From NCBI RefSeq assembly GCF_002101815.1, contig NZ_LQPM01000008.1:124001-188000 (forward strand): a DNA stretch of 64,000 bases. The letters run 5' to 3'. The position numbers and the translations under genes are program-made. Origin of the DNA: Mycobacterium paraense. GTDB taxonomy: Bacteria; Actinomycetota; Actinomycetes; Mycobacteriales; Mycobacteriaceae. This document shows, in pieces, positions 1 through 8,328 of the stretch. The notes beneath the pieces were generated by a model. The model ran no database searches. It was given only the letters and a program-made list of their open reading frames with translations, and was not told the origin of the DNA. The first letter of the stretch is position 1; every line of letters begins with the position of its first letter.

Positions 1-669
1 CAGCATTTCGTTCAGGCGGTTCGCCGCGTCGGTGAACTGCCAGACGGTGTGCTCGATGACCGCGGCGGCGTCATGCCGGCGCAGCGCGGCCACCAACTGC
101 CGGTGGTTTTCGACCGCGTCCGTCCCCCATTTCGGATCCGCGGCATAGACGAGCACCGGCATGTAGCGCGCGGCGTTGAGCAGGAACCACGCCAACTTGA
201 TCCGGCCGCTGGCCTGGTTGAAGACGCGGTGGAAGGCGAACTCGATGCCCGCGATGGTCTCGGCATCGCTGGAGCCGACGGCGGCTTCGAGCGCGTTGTT
301 GATGCGCTCCAGCTCGTCGATCTCGGCGTCGGTGATGTGGTCGGTGGCCGCGGCGGCCAGCTCCGTGGCGATCGTCGCCTGCAGCCAGAAGATGTCCTGG
401 ATGTCCTGGCGGCTCAGCGGCAGCACCACGTGACCGCGGTGCGGCTCCAGCTGCACCATGCCCTCGCCGCGCAGCTTCAGCAGCGCCTCGCGCACCGGCG
501 TGACGCTGACCCCGAGCTCGGCGGCGGTCTCGTCGAGCCGGATGAAGGTGCCGGGGCGCAGCGCCCCCGACATGATCGCCGCCCGCAGGTGGCCCGCGAC
601 CTCGTCGGAGAGCTGCGCCCGACGCAGTGGGCGCCGGGCCCTCGGCTGCATAGATGTCGGTGCGTTCAC
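1..669 (-). CDS. mce1R: Mce1R, GntR/FadR-family repressor of mce1 (C-terminus cut by window edge)
   Basis: This is the start of a FadR-type GntR regulator; the frame is still open at base 1, so only about 223 residues are visible. The winged helix-turn-helix covers roughly residues 17-82, with the recognition region TAAELGVSVTPVREAL at 48-63. The FCD ligand domain follows and contains FHRVFNQASGRIKLAW. The gene diverges from fadD5 and the mce1 operon, as Rv0165c does in M. tuberculosis, where Mce1R represses mce1. I chose the GTG at 669 because the next residues (NAP) resemble the recalled M. tuberculosis start. An in-frame ATG at 651 is the alternative. The palindrome at 726-751 is the likely operator for both directions. 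Confidence 0.93.
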   Translation of the reverse strand, partial: MNAPTSMQPRARRPLRRAQLSDEVAGHLRAAIMSGALRPGTFIRLDETAAELGVSVTPVREALLKLRGEGMVQLEPHRGHVVLPLSRQDIQDIFWLQATIATELAAAATDHITDAEIDELERINNALEAAVGSSDAETIAGIEFAFHRVFNQASGRIKLAWFLLNAARYMPVLVYAADPKWGTDAVENHRQLVAALRRHDAAAVIEHTVWQFTDAANRLNEML

Positions 670-725
670 GCGGACTGCCAGGGGTTTCGCCGGGTTGGCG
701 GGTCTTGTCTTTGCGGCACTAAAGC

Positions 726-751
726 CATAGTGTGACCCACACAACACTATG
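726..751. promoter_or_regulatory. Inverted repeat between mce1R and fadD5, candidate Mce1R operator
   Basis: CATAGTGT (726-733) and ACACTATG (744-751) form a perfect 8-bp dyad around a 10-bp centre that holds an inner TGTG/CACA pair. It is the only clear dyad in the 138-bp divergent intergenic region, 57 bp from the mce1R start and 56 bp from the fadD5 start. Mce1R is known to act on this intergenic region in M. tuberculosis; assigning this exact sequence is inference. Confidence 0.55.
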
Positions 752-807
752 TTTTATCAAATATCAACCTGGCGCAAGCGGTGCGAGAGGTGAAGGGGAG
801 GCGGTAG

Positions 808-2448
808 TTGACCGCGCAACTGGCCAGCCATCTGACGCAGGCAACCGAGCAGCCATACCTGGCCCGGCGGCAGAACTGGTGCAACCAACTCGAGCGGCAC
901 GCGCTGATGCAACCCGACGCGACGGCGCTGCGGTTCTTGGGGAACACGGTCACCTGGGGCGGGCTGTACCGCCGGGTCTCGGCGCTGGCCGATGCGTTGA
1001 GCCGCCGCGGAGTCGGCTTCGGCGACCGGGTCATGATCCTGATGCTCAACCGCACCGAGTTCGTCGAGGCGGTGCTGGCCGCCAACGCTCTCGGCGCCAT
1101 CGCCGTCCCGCTGAACTTCCGGCTCACCTCGGCCGAGATCGTCTTCCTGGTCGAGGACTGCGAAGCGCGCGTACTGATCACCGAATCGGTGCTGGCCCCG
1201 GTGGCCACCGGCGTGCGCGACATCCAGCCGATGATCGACACCATCGTCGTGGCCGGATCGGCGACCGACGACAGCGTCTTCGGCTACGAGGACCTCATCA
1301 ACGAGCCCGGCGATCCGCACCCACCCGTCGACATCCCGAACGACTCACCGGCGCTGATCATGTACACCTCGGGCACCACCGGCCGGCCCAAGGGCGCGGT
1401 GCTGACCCACGCCAACCTGACCGGCCAGACGATGACCGGGCTCTACACCAACGGCGCAGATATAAGTAGCGACGTCGGTTTCATCGGTGTCCCGTTCTTC
1501 CACATCGCCGGGATCGGCAACATGCTCACCAGCATGCTGCTCGGCATCCCCACGGTGATCTATCCGCTGGGGGCGTTCGACCCCGGTCAACTGCTCGACG
1601 TGCTGGCGGCGGAGAAGGTCACCGGCCTGTTCCTGGTCCCCGCGCAGTGGCAGGCGGTGTGCGCCGAGCAGCGGGCGCGCCCGCGCGAGCTGAGGCTGCG
1701 GGTGATGTCGTGGGGGGCCGCCCCGGCGCCGGACGCGTTGCTGCGCGAGATGTCGGCAACCTTCCCCGGCACCCAGATCCTGGCGGCGTTCGGCCAGACG
1801 GAGATGTCGCCGGTCACCTGCATGCTGCTCGGCGAGGACGCGATCCGTAAGCGCGGCTCGGTGGGCAAGGTGATCCCCACGGTCGCCGCACGCGTGGTCG
1901 ACGAGAACATGAACGACGTGCCGGTCGGCGAGGTGGGCGAGATCGTCTACCGCGCACCGACATTGATGAGCGGCTACTGGAACAACCCGGAGGCCACGGC
2001 GGAGGCGTTCGCCGGCGGTTGGTTCCACTCCGGCGACCTGGTCCGGATGGATGAGGACGGCTACGTCTGGGTGGTCGACCGCAAGAAGGACATGATCATC
2101 TCCGGCGGAGAGAACATCTACTGCGCGGAGGTCGAGAACGTTCTCGCCGGACATCCCCAGATCGTCGAGGTTGCCGTCATCGGCCGGGCCCACGAGAAGT
2201 GGGGCGAGGTGCCGATCGCGGTCGCGGCCGTCGCCGGCGAGGAGTTGCGGCTCGAAGAACTGCACGGGTATCTGGCCGAGCGGCTGGCCCGCTACAAGCA
2301 TCCGAAGGCGCTCGAGATCGTCGATGCGCTGCCCCGCAACCCGGCCGGAAAGGTCCTCAAGACTGAGCTGAGGGTGCGTTACGGGGCCGCCACCATAACC
2401 GAAAGCGCTTCTGCGGCAAGGGATTTGGAGAGCGGAGAGGGAGATTGA
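808..2448 (+). CDS. fadD5: FadD5, fatty-acyl-CoA synthetase, first gene of the mce1 operon
   Basis: This is an acyl-activating enzyme that makes an acyl-adenylate and then acyl-CoA. It has 546 residues. The phosphate-binding motif YTSGTTGRPKGAV begins at Y186, the adenine-binding GWFHSGDL has its Asp at 410, DRKKDMIISGGENIY begins at D424, and the catalytic lysine of NPAGKVLK is K515. The start is TTG: an in-frame TAG sits directly before it (805-807), so the frame cannot begin further upstream, and a purine-rich site (GAAGGGGAGG) lies a few bases before it. In M. tuberculosis FadD5 is part of the mce1 operon and is thought to activate fatty acids imported by or recycled with Mce1. Confidence 0.95.
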   Translation: MTAQLASHLTQATEQPYLARRQNWCNQLERHALMQPDATALRFLGNTVTWGGLYRRVSALADALSRRGVGFGDRVMILMLNRTEFVEAVLAANALGAIAVPLNFRLTSAEIVFLVEDCEARVLITESVLAPVATGVRDIQPMIDTIVVAGSATDDSVFGYEDLINEPGDPHPPVDIPNDSPALIMYTSGTTGRPKGAVLTHANLTGQTMTGLYTNGADISSDVGFIGVPFFHIAGIGNMLTSMLLGIPTVIYPLGAFDPGQLLDVLAAEKVTGLFLVPAQWQAVCAEQRARPRELRLRVMSWGAAPAPDALLREMSATFPGTQILAAFGQTEMSPVTCMLLGEDAIRKRGSVGKVIPTVAARVVDENMNDVPVGEVGEIVYRAPTLMSGYWNNPEATAEAFAGGWFHSGDLVRMDEDGYVWVVDRKKDMIISGGENIYCAEVENVLAGHPQIVEVAVIGRAHEKWGEVPIAVAAVAGEELRLEELHGYLAERLARYKHPKALEIVDALPRNPAGKVLKTELRVRYGAATITESASAARDLESGEGD

Positions 2449-2502
2449 CGGAAACTGTAACGTTTGCCCGCTGTTGACGAAGGGTTAATTGTGCGCATGC
2501 AG

Positions 2503-2531
2503 TTCACACGGTCTCGGCCATCGGGTACATT
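2503..2531 (+). promoter_or_regulatory. Possible internal promoter ahead of yrbE1A
   Basis: TTCACA (2503-2508) and TACATT (2526-2531) are separated by 17 bp and resemble a SigA-type promoter. They lie in the 227-bp gap between fadD5 and yrbE1A, the only sizeable gap in the operon. An internal promoter in this gap has been described for M. tuberculosis. The boxes are imperfect, so this is a weak call. Confidence 0.35.
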
Positions 2532-2609
2532 CCTGTGGTCTCCGTTACTACTTGCGGGTAGGGAGCCGATGGTCACAGACGACGAAGGGTTCGGGCGAGG
2601 TGGGGGCGT

Positions 2610-2633
2610 CCCCAGCCCCGTCGGGGCTAGGGG
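2610..2633 (+). other. GC hairpin in the yrbE1A leader
   Basis: AGCCCC (2614-2619) pairs with GGGGCT (2623-2628) across a 3-base loop. The flanking CCCC (2610-2613) can pair with GGGG (2630-2633) past one bulged A. The hairpin ends about 27 bases before the ribosome binding site of yrbE1A. There is no T run after it, so it is not a simple terminator. It could be a leader structure or just GC-rich sequence. Confidence 0.35.
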
Positions 2634-2675
2634 GGAATGCGTGCGGGCTCGCGGTGGCGAGGGGAGGGGGCAGCG

Positions 2676-3491
2676 GTGACTTCGACGACGGAGAGTCGGC
2701 GGGGCCCCTACCTGGTCGGCTACCTGCGCGACCAATTGGAGACGCCGCTGACCCTGATCGGCGGATTCTTCCGGATGTGCGTCCTGACCGGAAAAGCGCT
2801 GTTCCGCTGGCCTTTCCAATGGCGCGAGTTCATCCTGCAGTGCTGGTTCATCATGCGGGTGGCGTTCCTGCCGACCATCATGGTGTCGATCCCGCTGACG
2901 GTTCTGCTGATCTTCACCCTCAACGTGCTGCTGGCCCAGTTCGGCGCGGCCGACCTGTCCGGCGCGGGCGCCGCCATCGGCGCGGTCACCCAGCTGGGCC
3001 CGCTGACCACGGTGCTCGTGGTGGCCGGCGCCGGCTCGACGGCCATCTGCGCGGACCTCGGCGCCCGCACCATCCGCGAGGAGATCGACGCGATGGAAGT
3101 GCTCGGCATCGACCCGATCCACCGGCTGGTGGTGCCCCGGGTGATCGCCGCGACCCTGGTCGCCACGCTGCTCAACGGCCTCGTCATCACCGTCGGCCTG
3201 GTGGGCGGCTACCTCTTCGGCGTGTACCTGCAGAACGTGTCGGGCGGGGCCTACCTCGCCACCCTGACCACCATCACCGGCCTGCCCGAGGTCATCATCG
3301 CCACGGTCAAGGCCGCCACGTTCGGCCTGATCGCCGGCCTGGTCGGCTGCTTCCGCGGGCTGACCGTGCGCGGCGGGTCCAAGGGGCTGGGGACCGCCGT
3401 CAACGAAACCGTGGTGCTGTGCGTGGTCGCGCTGTACGCGGTCAACGTGGTCCTGACCACCATCGGTGTGCGTTTCGGAACGGGGCGCTGA
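2676..3491 (+). CDS. yrbE1A: YrbE1A, MlaE-type permease subunit of the Mce1 transporter
   Basis: This is an integral membrane permease of the MlaE/DUF140 family (271 residues) that pairs with YrbE1B in the inner-membrane core of the Mce1 lipid importer. Several hydrophobic spans are visible, and the conserved cytoplasmic stretch ADLGARTIREEIDAMEVLGI lies in the middle of the protein, where the MceG ATPase would couple. I chose GTG at 2676 because a strong purine-rich site (GAGGGGAGGGGG) ends 5 bases before it. An ATG at 2637 would add 13 Arg/Gly-rich residues and lacks such a site. The next gene starts one base after the stop. Confidence 0.95.
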   Translation: MTSTTESRRGPYLVGYLRDQLETPLTLIGGFFRMCVLTGKALFRWPFQWREFILQCWFIMRVAFLPTIMVSIPLTVLLIFTLNVLLAQFGAADLSGAGAAIGAVTQLGPLTTVLVVAGAGSTAICADLGARTIREEIDAMEVLGIDPIHRLVVPRVIAATLVATLLNGLVITVGLVGGYLFGVYLQNVSGGAYLATLTTITGLPEVIIATVKAATFGLIAGLVGCFRGLTVRGGSKGLGTAVNETVVLCVVALYAVNVVLTTIGVRFGTGR

Positions 3492-3492
3492 C

Positions 3493-4362
3493 ATGTCGAC
3501 CGGCACCGTTCTGCGCTCCCGCTTCCCGCGGGCGGCCGAAAACCTCAACCGCTACGGCGGTGCCCTCGGCCGCGGGATCGACGACATCGGGCAGATGGCC
3601 TGGTTCGGCGCGGTCGCCCTCGGACACATCCCGCACGCGCTGCGCAACTACCGCAAGGAGACCCTGCGGCTGATCGCGCAGATCGGCATGGGCACCGGCG
3701 CGATGGCCGTCGTCGGCGGCACCGTCGCCATCGTCGGTTTCGTGACCCTGTCGGGTAGCTCCCTGGTCGCCATCCAGGGGTTCGCGTCCCTGGGCAACAT
3801 CGGCGTCGAGGCGTTCACCGGATTCTTCGCCGCGCTGATCAACGTGCGCATCGCCGCACCCGTCGTGACCGGCATCTCGATGGCCGCCACCGTCGGGGCC
3901 GGCGCCACCGCCGAGCTGGGCGCCATGCGGATCAGCGAAGAGATCGACGCCCTCGAGGTGATGGGTATCAAGTCGATTTCGTTCCTGGCCACCACCCGCA
4001 TCATGGCCGGCCTGGTGGTGATCATCCCGCTCTACTCGCTGGCCATGATCATGTCGTTCCTGTCGCCGCAGATCACCACCACCGTGATCTACGGGCAGTC
4101 CCACGGCACCTACGAGCACTACTTCCGGACCTTCCTGCGCCCCGACGACGTGTTCTGGTCCTTCGTGGAGGCCATCCTCATCACCGCCGTCGTGATGATC
4201 ACGCACTGCTTCTACGGGTACAACGCCGGCGGTGGGCCCGTCGGCGTCGGCGAGGCCGTGGGCCGATCGATGCGTTTCTCGCTGGTGTCGGTGCAGGTCG
4301 TCGTGTTGGCCGCAGCGTTGGCGCTCTACGGCGTCAACCCGAACTTCGCTTTAACGGTGTAG
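3493..4362 (+). CDS. yrbE1B: YrbE1B, second MlaE-type permease subunit of Mce1
   Basis: This 289-residue partner of YrbE1A belongs to the same MlaE family, with the equivalent motif GAMRISEEIDALEVMGIKS after the third hydrophobic span. The length equals that recalled for M. tuberculosis YrbE1B. The ATG at 3493 lies one base after the yrbE1A stop. Together the two proteins form the membrane channel to which the six Mce proteins attach; energy comes from MceG, encoded elsewhere. Confidence 0.95.
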   Translation: MSTGTVLRSRFPRAAENLNRYGGALGRGIDDIGQMAWFGAVALGHIPHALRNYRKETLRLIAQIGMGTGAMAVVGGTVAIVGFVTLSGSSLVAIQGFASLGNIGVEAFTGFFAALINVRIAAPVVTGISMAATVGAGATAELGAMRISEEIDALEVMGIKSISFLATTRIMAGLVVIIPLYSLAMIMSFLSPQITTTVIYGQSHGTYEHYFRTFLRPDDVFWSFVEAILITAVVMITHCFYGYNAGGGPVGVGEAVGRSMRFSLVSVQVVVLAAALALYGVNPNFALTV

Positions 4363-4364
4363 CC

Positions 4365-5705
4365 ATGACGTCACCCGCCGGAAAGATCAACGCCCCCCGC
4401 AACCCGCCGTACAAGCTGGCCGGGGTCGCCATGCTCGTCGCCGCCGCGGTGGCTCTCGTCTTGGTCTACGGGCAGTTCCGCGGCGACTTCACCAAGAAGG
4501 AACACCTGACGATGGTGGCCTCCCGGGCCGGGCTCGTCATGGATCCGGGCTCCAAGGTGACCTACAACGGGGTGGAGATCGGCCGGGTCGCCAACATCTC
4601 CGAGATCGTGAAGGACGGCAAGCCGGCGGCCAAGTTCAGCCTCGACGTGTACCCGCGCTACCTCAAGCTGATCCCGTCGAACGTGAACGCCGACATCAAG
4701 GCGACGACGGTGTTCGGTGGCAAGTACGTGTCGTTGACGACGCCGAAAAACCCGTCCCCGCAACGGATTACGCCGCAGACCGTGATCGACGCCAGGTCGG
4801 TGACGACGGAGATCAACACGCTGTTCCAGACCATCACCGAGATCGCGCAGCAGGTGGACCCGGTCAAGCTGAACCTGACGCTGAGCGCCGCCGCCCAGGC
4901 GCTGACCGGGTTGGGTGATCGGTTCGGTCAGTCGGTCGTCAACGCCAACGCGATCCTCGACGACGTCAACCCGCAGATGCCGCAGGCCCGCCACGACATC
5001 CAGCAGCTCGCCGGTCTGGGTGACACCTACGCCAACGCCGCGCCGGACCTGTTCGACTTCCTCAACAACGCGGTCGTCACGTCGCGCACGATCAACGCGC
5101 AGCAGAAGGATCTCGACCAGGCGTTGCTGTCCGCGGCCGGCTTCGGCAACACCGGCGCGGACATCTTCGAGAGAGGCGGGCCGTACCTGGCGCGCGGGGC
5201 CAAGGACCTGGTGCCCACGGCCCAGCTGCTGGACACCTACAGCCCGGAGCTGTTCTGCACCGTCCGCAACTACCACGACATCGAGCCCACGGCCCGGTCG
5301 TTCCTCGGCGGCAACGGCTATTCGCTCAACGCCGACACGAAGGTGCTGTCCGGGCTGGGCTTGTTGCTCAACCCGCTGTCGGCTGTGACCCTCGTGGGCC
5401 TGATCGGAATCTTCGCGCTGCCCACCCAGGGACTTGCGGGCCTGGGGAACATCGCCACCCTGATCGGCGGGGCGCCGAACCCGTACGTGTGGCCCGAGAA
5501 CCTGCCGCGCGTGAACGCGCGCGGCGGCCCCGGCGGTGCGCCGGGTTGCTGGCAGCACATCACGCACGACCTCTGGCCCGCGCCTGAGCTGGTGATGGAC
5601 TCGGGCAACAGCATCGCGCCGTACAACCACCTCGACACCGGTTCCCCGTACGCGATCGAGTACGTCTGGGGCCGCCAAGTAGGGGACAACACGATCAACC
5701 CATGA
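4365..5705 (+). CDS. mce1A: Mce1A, MCE/MlaD-domain subunit of the lipid importer
   Basis: This 446-residue protein has an N-terminal membrane segment (about 19-36), then an MlaD/MCE domain with the typical AGLVMDPGSKVTYNGVEIG at about 56-74. A long helical region follows (from SVTTEINTLFQTITEIAQQ) and then a C-terminal tail ending YVWGRQVGDNTINP. Near-identity to the recalled M. tuberculosis Mce1A sequence makes the assignment firm. Six Mce proteins (A-F) are thought to build a tube across the periplasm that carries fatty and mycolic acids. The start lies two bases after yrbE1B. Confidence 0.97.
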   Translation: MTSPAGKINAPRNPPYKLAGVAMLVAAAVALVLVYGQFRGDFTKKEHLTMVASRAGLVMDPGSKVTYNGVEIGRVANISEIVKDGKPAAKFSLDVYPRYLKLIPSNVNADIKATTVFGGKYVSLTTPKNPSPQRITPQTVIDARSVTTEINTLFQTITEIAQQVDPVKLNLTLSAAAQALTGLGDRFGQSVVNANAILDDVNPQMPQARHDIQQLAGLGDTYANAAPDLFDFLNNAVVTSRTINAQQKDLDQALLSAAGFGNTGADIFERGGPYLARGAKDLVPTAQLLDTYSPELFCTVRNYHDIEPTARSFLGGNGYSLNADTKVLSGLGLLLNPLSAVTLVGLIGIFALPTQGLAGLGNIATLIGGAPNPYVWPENLPRVNARGGPGGAPGCWQHITHDLWPAPELVMDSGNSIAPYNHLDTGSPYAIEYVWGRQVGDNTINP

Positions 5706-6742
5706 AAATCACCGGAACCATCGTCCGACTCAGCATCTTCTCCCTGGTGCTGCTGATCTTCACTGTGATGATCATCGTCGTGTTCGGTCAGATGCGCTTT
5801 GACCGCACCTACGGGTACTCCGCGGAGTTCACCAACATCAGCGGCCTGCGGCAGGGCCAATTCGTCCGGGCCTCGGGCGTGGAGATCGGCAAGGTCAGCT
5901 CGGTCGAGCTGGTCGACGGCGGCCGGCGCGCGCGGGTGAATTTCAGCGTCGACCGTTCGATCCCGCTGTACCAGTCGACGACGGCGCAGATCCGCTACCT
6001 CGACCTGATCGGCAACCGGTACCTGGAGCTCAAGCGCGGCGAGGGCGAAGGCGCCGACAAGGTCCTGCCCCCGGGCGGCTTCATCCCCGTGTCCCGGACG
6101 TCGCCGGCGCTCGACCTCGACGCGCTGATCGGCGGCTTCAAGCCGCTGTTTCGGGCGCTGGACCCGCAGAAGGTCAACACCATCGCGACGGCGCTGATCA
6201 CGGTGTTCCAGGGTCAGGGCGGCACCATCAACGACATCCTCGACAACACCGCGCAGCTGACGTCCCAGCTCGGGCAGCGCGACCAGGCGATCGGTGAGGT
6301 GATCAAGAACCTGAACGTCGTCCTGGACACGACGGTCCGGCATCGCCAGCAATTCGATCAGACGGTGAACAACCTCGAGGTGCTGATCACGGGGCTGAAG
6401 AACCACGCCGAGCCGCTGGCCGGCGGGACCGCGCACATCAGCAACGCCGCCGGGACGGTGGCCGACCTGCTGGCCGAGGACCGCGGGTTGCTGCACAGCA
6501 CCCTGAACTACCTCGACGCCGTCCAGCAGCCCCTCATCGATCAGCGCGAGCAGCTGAACGACTTCATCCACAAGGTGCCGACCGCGCTGAACATGATCGG
6601 GCGCACCATCGGTTCCTACGGCGACTTCGTCAACTTCTACGCCTGCGACATCACCCTCAAGATCAACGGGTTGCAGGCCGGTGGTCCGGTGCGGACGGTC
6701 AAGCTCTTCAACCAGCCGACGGGTAGGTGCACGCCGCAATGA
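5702..6742 (+). CDS. mce1B: Mce1B, MCE-domain subunit
   Basis: The 346-residue MCE protein has a hydrophobic segment at about 9-29 and an MlaD domain with the segment NISGLRQGQFVRASGVEIGK at about residues 41-60. A long helical part with repeated polar heptads follows. It lacks the proline-rich tail seen in Mce1C and Mce1D. It starts in an ATGA overlap with mce1A, so the two are probably translationally coupled. It is one of six chains of the Mce1 tube. Confidence 0.95.
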   Translation: MKITGTIVRLSIFSLVLLIFTVMIIVVFGQMRFDRTYGYSAEFTNISGLRQGQFVRASGVEIGKVSSVELVDGGRRARVNFSVDRSIPLYQSTTAQIRYLDLIGNRYLELKRGEGEGADKVLPPGGFIPVSRTSPALDLDALIGGFKPLFRALDPQKVNTIATALITVFQGQGGTINDILDNTAQLTSQLGQRDQAIGEVIKNLNVVLDTTVRHRQQFDQTVNNLEVLITGLKNHAEPLAGGTAHISNAAGTVADLLAEDRGLLHSTLNYLDAVQQPLIDQREQLNDFIHKVPTALNMIGRTIGSYGDFVNFYACDITLKINGLQAGGPVRTVKLFNQPTGRCTPQ

Positions 6743-8328
6743 GGACGCTGGAGCCTCCCAACCGGATGCGCATCGGCCTGATGGGCATCATCGTGACGCT
6801 GCTCGTCATCGGCGTCGGCCAAAGCTTCACGAGCGTGCCCATGCTGATGGCCAAGCCGCACTACTACGGGCAGTTCACCGACACCGGCGGCCTCAGCAAA
6901 GGCGACAAGGTCCGCATCGCCGGCATGGACGTCGGCAAGGTGGAAAGCCTCAAGATCGACGGCGACCACATTCTGATCAAGTTCAATCTCGGGTCCCAAC
7001 GGATCGGCACCGAGAGCCGGCTGGCGATCAAGACCGACACCATCCTCGGCAAGAAGGTCCTCGAGATCGAGAACCGGGGCAGCCAGACGCTGCGGCCCGG
7101 GGACTCGTTGCCGATCGGCCAGAGCACGACGCCCTACCAGATTTACGACGCGTTCTTCGACGTGACCAAGGCCGCGCAGGGTTGGGACATCGACACGGTC
7201 AAGCAGTCGCTGCACGTGCTGTCGGAGACGATCGACCAGACCTACCCGCACCTGAGCGCCGCGCTGGACGGCGTGGCCAAGTTCTCCGACACGATCGGCA
7301 AGCGCGACGAGCAGGTCAAGCACTTGCTCGGGCAGGCCAACCAGGTGGCCAGCATCCTGGGGGATCGCAGCGAGCAGATCGACCGGCTGCTGGTGAACGC
7401 GAAGGTGTTGCTGGCCGCGTTCAACGAGCGCGGCCAGGCGATCAACGCGCTGCTGAGCAACATCGCCGCCTTCTCCGAGCAGGTCAAGGGGTTCATCAAC
7501 GACAACCCCAACCTCAACCACGTGCTGGAGCAGCTGCGCACGGTCAGCGACATCCTGGTCCAGCGCAAGGACGACCTCGCCGCCGGTTTCACCGAGGTCG
7601 GCAAATTCCTGCCATCGCTGAACGAGGCCATCGCGTCGGGACCGTTCTTCAAGGTGGTGCTGCACAACCTGTTCCCCGGTCAGATCGTGCAGCCGTTCAT
7701 CGACGCCGCGTTCAAGAAGCGCGGCATTGACCCCGAAAACTTCTGGCGCAGCGCCGGTCTGCCGGAATTCCGGTGGCCCGACCCGAACGGCACCCGGTTG
7801 CCCAACGGCGCGCCGCCGCCGGCGCCGCCGGTGCTGGAGGGCACGCCCGATCACCCCGGCCCGGCAGTCCCGCCCGGTTCGCCCTGCTCGTACACGCCGG
7901 CCAACCCCGGCGGCAACGTCACCGTCGGCGACGAGGGCCTGCCGCGGCCGTGGAACCCGTTGCCGTGCGCGGGCGCGAGCATCGGCCCCTTCGGGGGCGT
8001 GAACTTCCCGGCGCCCGTCGACGTCGCGACGTCGCCGCCGAACCCCGACGGCCTGCCACCGACCCCGGGCATCAACATCGCCGGGCGGCCGGGTGACCCG
8101 CCGCCCAACGTCCCGGGCACGCCGGTGCCGCTGCCGACTCAGGCGCCGCCGGGCGCGCGCACCGAGAACCTGGGACCGGCCGGCCCGACGCCGCCCCCGT
8201 CGACGTTCGCGCCGGCCCTGCCGCCCGGACCGCCGGCACCGCCCGGGCCGGGGAACCAGCTGCCGGCACCGTTCATCAACCCCGGCGGCACGGGAGGTAG
8301 CGGCATCACGGGAGGTAGCCAGAATTGA
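6739..8328 (+). CDS. mce1C: Mce1C, MCE-domain subunit with proline-rich tail
   Basis: The protein has 529 residues. It has an N-terminal membrane segment, then an MCE domain with GGLSKGDKVRIAGMDVGKVE, then helices, then a proline/glycine-rich tail of about 180 residues that probably faces the outer envelope. The tail holds CSYTP and LPCAG, two cysteines that could form a disulfide. I start at ATG 6739, in an ATGA overlap with mce1B; the recalled M. tuberculosis Mce1C also begins MRTL. A GTG at 6727 would add four residues. Confidence 0.95.
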   Translation: MRTLEPPNRMRIGLMGIIVTLLVIGVGQSFTSVPMLMAKPHYYGQFTDTGGLSKGDKVRIAGMDVGKVESLKIDGDHILIKFNLGSQRIGTESRLAIKTDTILGKKVLEIENRGSQTLRPGDSLPIGQSTTPYQIYDAFFDVTKAAQGWDIDTVKQSLHVLSETIDQTYPHLSAALDGVAKFSDTIGKRDEQVKHLLGQANQVASILGDRSEQIDRLLVNAKVLLAAFNERGQAINALLSNIAAFSEQVKGFINDNPNLNHVLEQLRTVSDILVQRKDDLAAGFTEVGKFLPSLNEAIASGPFFKVVLHNLFPGQIVQPFIDAAFKKRGIDPENFWRSAGLPEFRWPDPNGTRLPNGAPPPAPPVLEGTPDHPGPAVPPGSPCSYTPANPGGNVTVGDEGLPRPWNPLPCAGASIGPFGGVNFPAPVDVATSPPNPDGLPPTPGINIAGRPGDPPPNVPGTPVPLPTQAPPGARTENLGPAGPTPPPSTFAPALPPGPPAPPGPGNQLPAPFINPGGTGGSGITGGSQN

